Source of the DNA: Planococcus citri
Taxonomy: Eukaryota; Arthropoda; Insecta; Hemiptera; Pseudococcidae
Direction of reading: 5' to 3'
Length of the DNA: 64,000 bases
Assembly (NCBI RefSeq): GCF_950023065.1
Contig: NC_088681.1
Location: 48,270,836 to 48,334,835, forward strand
The notes under the pieces are model-generated. The model was not told the DNA's origin. It worked only from the letters and a program-made list of their open reading frames with translations, and made no database searches. Below, in pieces: positions 60,101 through 64,000 of the stretch. Within the stretch, counting starts at the first letter, position 1; each line of letters begins with the position of its first letter. A program made the translations under genes and the position numbers.

Positions 60101-60109
60101 GTAAGTCAT

Positions 60110-61300
60110 TTTATGATTTTATGGAAAAGTTTTGTTCCCAAATGTGATTCCTATCAGCATCCAGATCAGTGTGGTTCTTGTGCTTTATTTGGATTTTTTT
60201 TAGTGTACCTATCAAATGGGAAATGTCCTCTCTTTTTGATGATTTTTCCTCGTTCATGTTTGAGATGGCATGACCTTTGCTAAAAAATTTCAAATCTTCA
60301 GTTTGAACCGCGATCTTTCAAATTTATAAACCTTTGTTCTTATTTATTTTGATTTTTAAATACGAATCATCTCGAGATGGTAAATTATGTCTCAGTGCTT
60401 TAGATGGCAATTTCGTATAGTTTTGACATTTTTGGTTAAAAATTTGAGTTTTTTGAGACCTGTGTGTAATGAATTTGTAATTCTTCATTCGAAATCAAAA
60501 GTTGTGCCAGTTTTTTTTTCGGCTGGTTAAAATTGCTTGAGAACTTGCATAAAATGTGAGGGGTGGCAACTGTAATTAGTATTTTAATTTAATTTTATAA
60601 TTAGTGAGGTACCATCAAGTCCGATGGAGCCATGAATAACCCTTATGATCTCACCATCGCTGTACGTATGGTATTCAATAAGTTCAGTTCTAGAAAATTA
60701 CCCCTTACTCCTCCTCTCTGTTTCTGTCATCGTGAGTATTCAACGAAATATGTTAGCTTGCTCAACGTACATTACATTGCACATGTATCTACTCGTATTT
60801 AGCCATACATTCGTACACGCGACATACGCGAGTATATTACGTGGTATTTTTTACGATAAGTTATACCTACTCGTACAGACATATGTATGTTTTTAAAATG
60901 ACTAAACACGTTACGACTTTCGAAGTATGTATTATCGTGAAAAATACGCACAAAGTCGCATATTTAAAGTCATTGTTTTGCTCGTGCGTGGATATGCGAT
61001 GAGCATGTATCCCGTTCATTATGAGTAGAAAAAAAATTAGTATTTGCAAATACTCGAATATTTCATTATCGTCGTGTCAACAACGACAGCGTTTAGGGCA
61101 GGAAGAGAAGCGAGGAGTGAAAAGGACGAGGTAGGCGCTGAGACAGCGTGACTTACAATTGCGTGCACTGTGTTACGAAGGTGTAGTTGGGAAGCTCGTA
61201 TTGAAAGCACATAATACCGTAGGATTTCGAATACCTACAGTGAGAAAATTTTCGAGCTTTCGTGAGCTTGGATTATATGTAGTTAATATACTAGAAAACC
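60110..61300. other. Unique DNA, no gene seen
   Basis: AT-rich then CpG-containing sequence with TACTCGTA words at 60790 and 60870. Short frames have no family features. No further splice-bounded exon was found before the repeats begin. Confidence 0.4.
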
Positions 61301-61305
61301 CGTTT

Positions 61306-61326
61306 AACCGCGCAGACTGCGCGGTT
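61306..61326. repeat. Perfect GC-rich hairpin
   Basis: AACCGCGCAG and CTGCGCGGTT flank a single A, giving a 10-bp perfect stem in otherwise AT-rich DNA. It is preceded by ACTAGAAAACCCG. It may be the terminal hairpin of a dispersed element. Confidence 0.6.
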
Positions 61327-61449
61327 CTCCTAGAGCGTGAAATATAAATGTTGAAAATATATGAGAAATGTAAGAGATCCAAAATGTTGTTGAGAAATAA
61401 AAAATGAATAAAAGTAATAATAATGAAGCTTTTTGAGCTAGTAAAATTA

Positions 61450-61510
61450 GGAATTGAACTCGAGATCAATAATCCGTTCGTCGCCTTAACCCTTTGGCCA
61501 CCAACGCTGA
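61450..61510 (-). other. tRNA-like promoter sequence (SINE head or tRNA relic)
   Basis: On the minus strand, GGTGGCCAAAGGGTTAAGGC resembles the A-box region of a Ser/Leu-type tRNA. About 22 bp on, CGAGTTCAATTCC resembles the B box (GGTTCGANTCC). No acceptor stem or proper anticodon stem can be formed, so it is not an intact tRNA gene. The spacing suits a Pol III-type SINE head or a decayed tRNA. The GC hairpin at 61306-61326 lies about 125 bp downstream on the same strand. Confidence 0.4.
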
Positions 61511-61519
61511 TGGTCTACT

Positions 61520-62400
61520 TGCCAAATGCTGCGTTGTAATTGGCCAAAATTGCTTCTTAAGCTTTTTGAGTTTTTGTCCAAACTTTTCAAACTTTCATTA
61601 ATAGCCTGCATATAATTACACTTCACATGCTTTGCATTGTGAGGTCTTTAATGAAAATCGGTTGAGTAGGTACTTGTAGTGATATCTCGTAGAATCAAAA
61701 AAACTTTGCTGAATGCTGCGTTGTGATTGGCTGAAATGGTTTTTGGAGCTTTTAGAACTTTTGGCCAAACTTTTTGGACTTCCAATAACAGCCTGCATAT
61801 CAGGTTTAATTCCCCAGGATGACCACTTTCAAGTAGGGGGGGCGGAGGTTCCCAAAATAGCACGATTCAATTTTAAAAAAAAGTAATGTAAAACGTGGAA
61901 AAAATTGACGAATTTGGTTCAAATTCAAGTTGATGGTGCCAATTGACATCTTTCATAAGAACCTTCAGGGAGGGGGATTTGTCCGAAATTTTTGGCTTTT
62001 GGCGAGAAAACCCGTGAAAAAGGCGCATGGATAAAAATTTCTGAAAAAAAATATTTTAGTGATTGCATCTCTCACGTTACTCTAATGGAGTTAAAGAAGT
62101 GAAAATGTGCATCTTACGTGAGAAAAGAATTTAAGAAATTTCTACGAATGACCATTGTTCATTCACGTTTAGGGGCTCCCACTGAACTTTTTTTGAAGCT
62201 CTTAGCTCCCGTCTCTCGAGGAAAGGATATGCTTGTTTTTTATCAAACTTGCATGGATGCTAGATTCTTTGATTTTTTCGAAAGTAAAATGTGCATTTTT
62301 ACTTCTTCAACACCATTTGGGTATAACTTACTTCAGAGGTGCAATCACCAAAATATTTTTTTCAAAAATGTTTGAAAGTTTTTTTGGTTAGATGTTGTTT
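61520..62400. repeat. GCTGCGTTGTAATTGG repeat units preceding the satellite
   Basis: GCTGCGTTGTAATTGGC at 61530 and GCTGCGTTGTGATTGGC at 61714 are direct copies, about 185 bp apart. Each is followed by AAACTTTTxxxACTTxCAxTAA and AGCCTGCATAT. The inverted form CACAACGCAGCATTCAGCAA occurs near 62857. No gene; the frame at 62118-62375 has no family features. Confidence 0.55.
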
Positions 62401-64000
62401 TTTCACGGAGATCTTCCAAGGTACAATCTGTACATTTTTGCATCGAATTAGATCAAATACAACACGACCGGGACTTTCGAGCTTTCACTCAGCTTCGGCA
62501 GGGAACTTTTGTAGGTAAGCTTTTTTTCTTCATGTTCGTCTTTTTATGAAGCTCTTCTAAGGTACAATGTATATACTTCTTTGTATTATGTAGAGTAAGC
62601 TAAATATAGATCAAAATATCGCATGTCACAAAGTTTTGAGCTTTCGCTTAGCTTTTGCTGATAACTTTTAAAAGTTGTTTTTCTGCCAAAAAACTGTTTT
62701 TCCGCGGGGATTTTTCAAGGTACAATATAGGTACTTTTGTCTATCCACTCAATATTGCATTATAGATTATTGAACTTTTTTGAGCTTAGGGAGCAACTTT
62801 TTGAACTTTCAACATAAACCTGCACATTTATACACTTTGAAGCCTTAGGCCATTCACAACGCAGCATTCAGCAAGTAAAAAGTTTGGCCAAATTTCAGAA
62901 AAAAAACCAACTCAATTTTATGAACTTTCGAGCTTTTGATTAGCTTTGGCCAGAAACTTTCCCAAACTTTGTTTCACCAAGAATTGTCTTTTTGTGAAGC
63001 TCTTTCAAGGTACAATATACCTACGTACTTCATTGCATAGGTCAAATCAGCCAAGTATGGTCAATACTGCATATTTTTAAGTTTTGAGCTTTTGCTGAGC
63101 TTTTACCTTAAACTTTTGAAAGTTTTTTTTCGGTCAAAAATTGTTTTTTTGAGGAGATCTTTCACGGTACGATGTAGGTACTTTCGTGTACCCATCAAAC
63201 ATAGCATAATCAATTTTTTATCAAGTTTTGAGCTTTTTCGATCAACTTTTGAAAGTTTTTTTCAGTCAAAAATTGTTTTTTCGGGGAAATTTTTCAAGGT
63301 ACAATGTAGGTACTTCTGTGTACCCATCAAACATAGCATGATCAATTTTGAGCTTTTTATCGAGTTTTGAGCTTTTGCTGAGCTTTTAGCATCAACTTTT
63401 GAAAGTTTTTTTCAGTCAAAAATTGTTTTTTCGGGGAAATCTTTCAAGGTACAATGTAGGTACTTCTGTGTACCCATCAAACATAGCATGTTCATATTTT
63501 TAAGTTTTGAGCTTTTGCTGAGCTTTTACCTTAAACTTTTGAACGTTTTTTTGGTCAAAAATTGTTTTTTTGAGGAGATCTTTCACGGTACAATGTAGGT
63601 ACTTTCGTGTACCCATCAAACATAGCATGATCAATTTTGAGCTTTTCATCGAGTTTCGAGCTTTTGCTGAGCTTTTACCATCAACTTTTGAAATTTTTTT
63701 TGGTCAAAAACTGTTTTTTCAGGGAAATCTTTCAAGGTACAATGTAGGTACTTCTGTGTACCCATCAAACATAGCATGATCAATTTTGAGCTTTTTATCG
63801 AGTTTTGAGCTTTTGCTAAGCTTTTACCATCAACTTTTGAAATTTTTTTGGTCAAAAACTGTTTTTTCGGAGAAATCTTTCAAGGTACAATGTAGGTACT
63901 TTTGTGTACCCACCGAATATGGTTTAATCAATTTTTGAGCTTTTTTGAGCTTTCAGTGCAACTTTTTGAACTTTCGACATAAACCTGCACATCTACACTT
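62400..64000 (+). repeat. Satellite-like array, ~145-bp units, runs off the window
   Basis: The CAAGGTACAATGTAGGTACT core occurs near 62416, 62559, 62717, 63008, 63165, 63295, 63447, 63587, 63735 and 63880. Each is followed by TGTGTACCCATCAAACATAG and TTTTGAGCTTTTGCTGAGC. Units at 63165 and 63587 share the CACGGTAC variant, and AACATAAACCTGCACAT at 62811 recurs at 63975. These point to higher-order periods of about 420 bp and 1165 bp. The frames at 63092-63370, 63570-63779 and 63646-63855 are translations of units and are not genes. Confidence 0.85.

Noticed and set aside
63092..63855. Open frames of 69-92 codons with repeated CRYFRVPIKHS-like segments
   Set aside because: The protein repeat exactly follows the 145-bp satellite unit, and opposite-strand frames cover the same bases.

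Overview
The window looks like nuclear DNA of an arthropod, most likely an insect. It is AT-rich with many A/T and G/C homopolymer runs. No long open frame, operon, Shine-Dalgarno site or bacterial gene is visible. Coding potential appears only as short pieces bounded by strong eukaryotic splice signals (pyrimidine tract plus AG, then GTAAGT or GTGAGT). The base texture, with frequent TACTCGTA and GTAGGTAC words, reminds me of sap-sucking hemipterans such as mealybugs, but that is an impression and not a demonstration.

Genes. The best-supported gene content is a split gene on the + strand. An exon at 34868-34944 carries an in-frame stop and then an ATG as its last three bases. A 61-bp exon at 60040-60100 is open only in the frame that this ATG would set. 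Two CpG-rich stretches ending in good 5' splice sites (about 16560-16911 and 52450-52962) are candidate untranslated first exons. On this model most of the window is intron of one gene with introns of 18-25 kb. I do not recognise the protein. A broken C2H2 zinc-finger sequence (about 19750-20142) and a LINE reverse-transcriptase fragment (58197-58418, minus strand) are the only recognisable protein relics.

Repeats, from left to right. A family-A foldback copy (about 1490-4284) is split by a family-C inverted-repeat element (2524-3512). Family-B sequence (about 6800-8400) is split by an element with ACAGGGTGTCC ends (7047-8100). A 2.44-kb near-perfect foldback flanked by TTAA (8411-10851) looks like a non-autonomous piggyBac-type element. 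It is followed by a 2.1-kb array of a degenerate unit near 21 bp (10870-12978) and three smaller foldbacks (13077-14751). Tandem duplications lie at 17960-19195 and 35640-37160, and a degenerate array built on GAACGAATGAATCA at 22060-23990. A region with a GTGGTGCCCG motif in both orientations spans 32441-33331. A second family-C copy (39720 to about 41770) is itself split by a family-A element (40138-41387), a third family-A copy lies at about 49850-50950, and a satellite-like array of about 145-bp units runs off the right edge (62400-64000).

Between these lie stretches of apparently unique, somewhat CpG-richer DNA (1-1140, 4300-6170, 15050-16900, 25200-26900, 37960-39700, 42010-45100, 46780-49000, 51700-53300, 55600-58100, 60110-61300) in which I see no gene. 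The most informative observations are the TTAA-flanked foldback, the reciprocal nesting of families A and C, the apparent CpG decay across the 10.9-13.0 kb array, and the 61-bp exon that begins with a 5' splice-site sequence.
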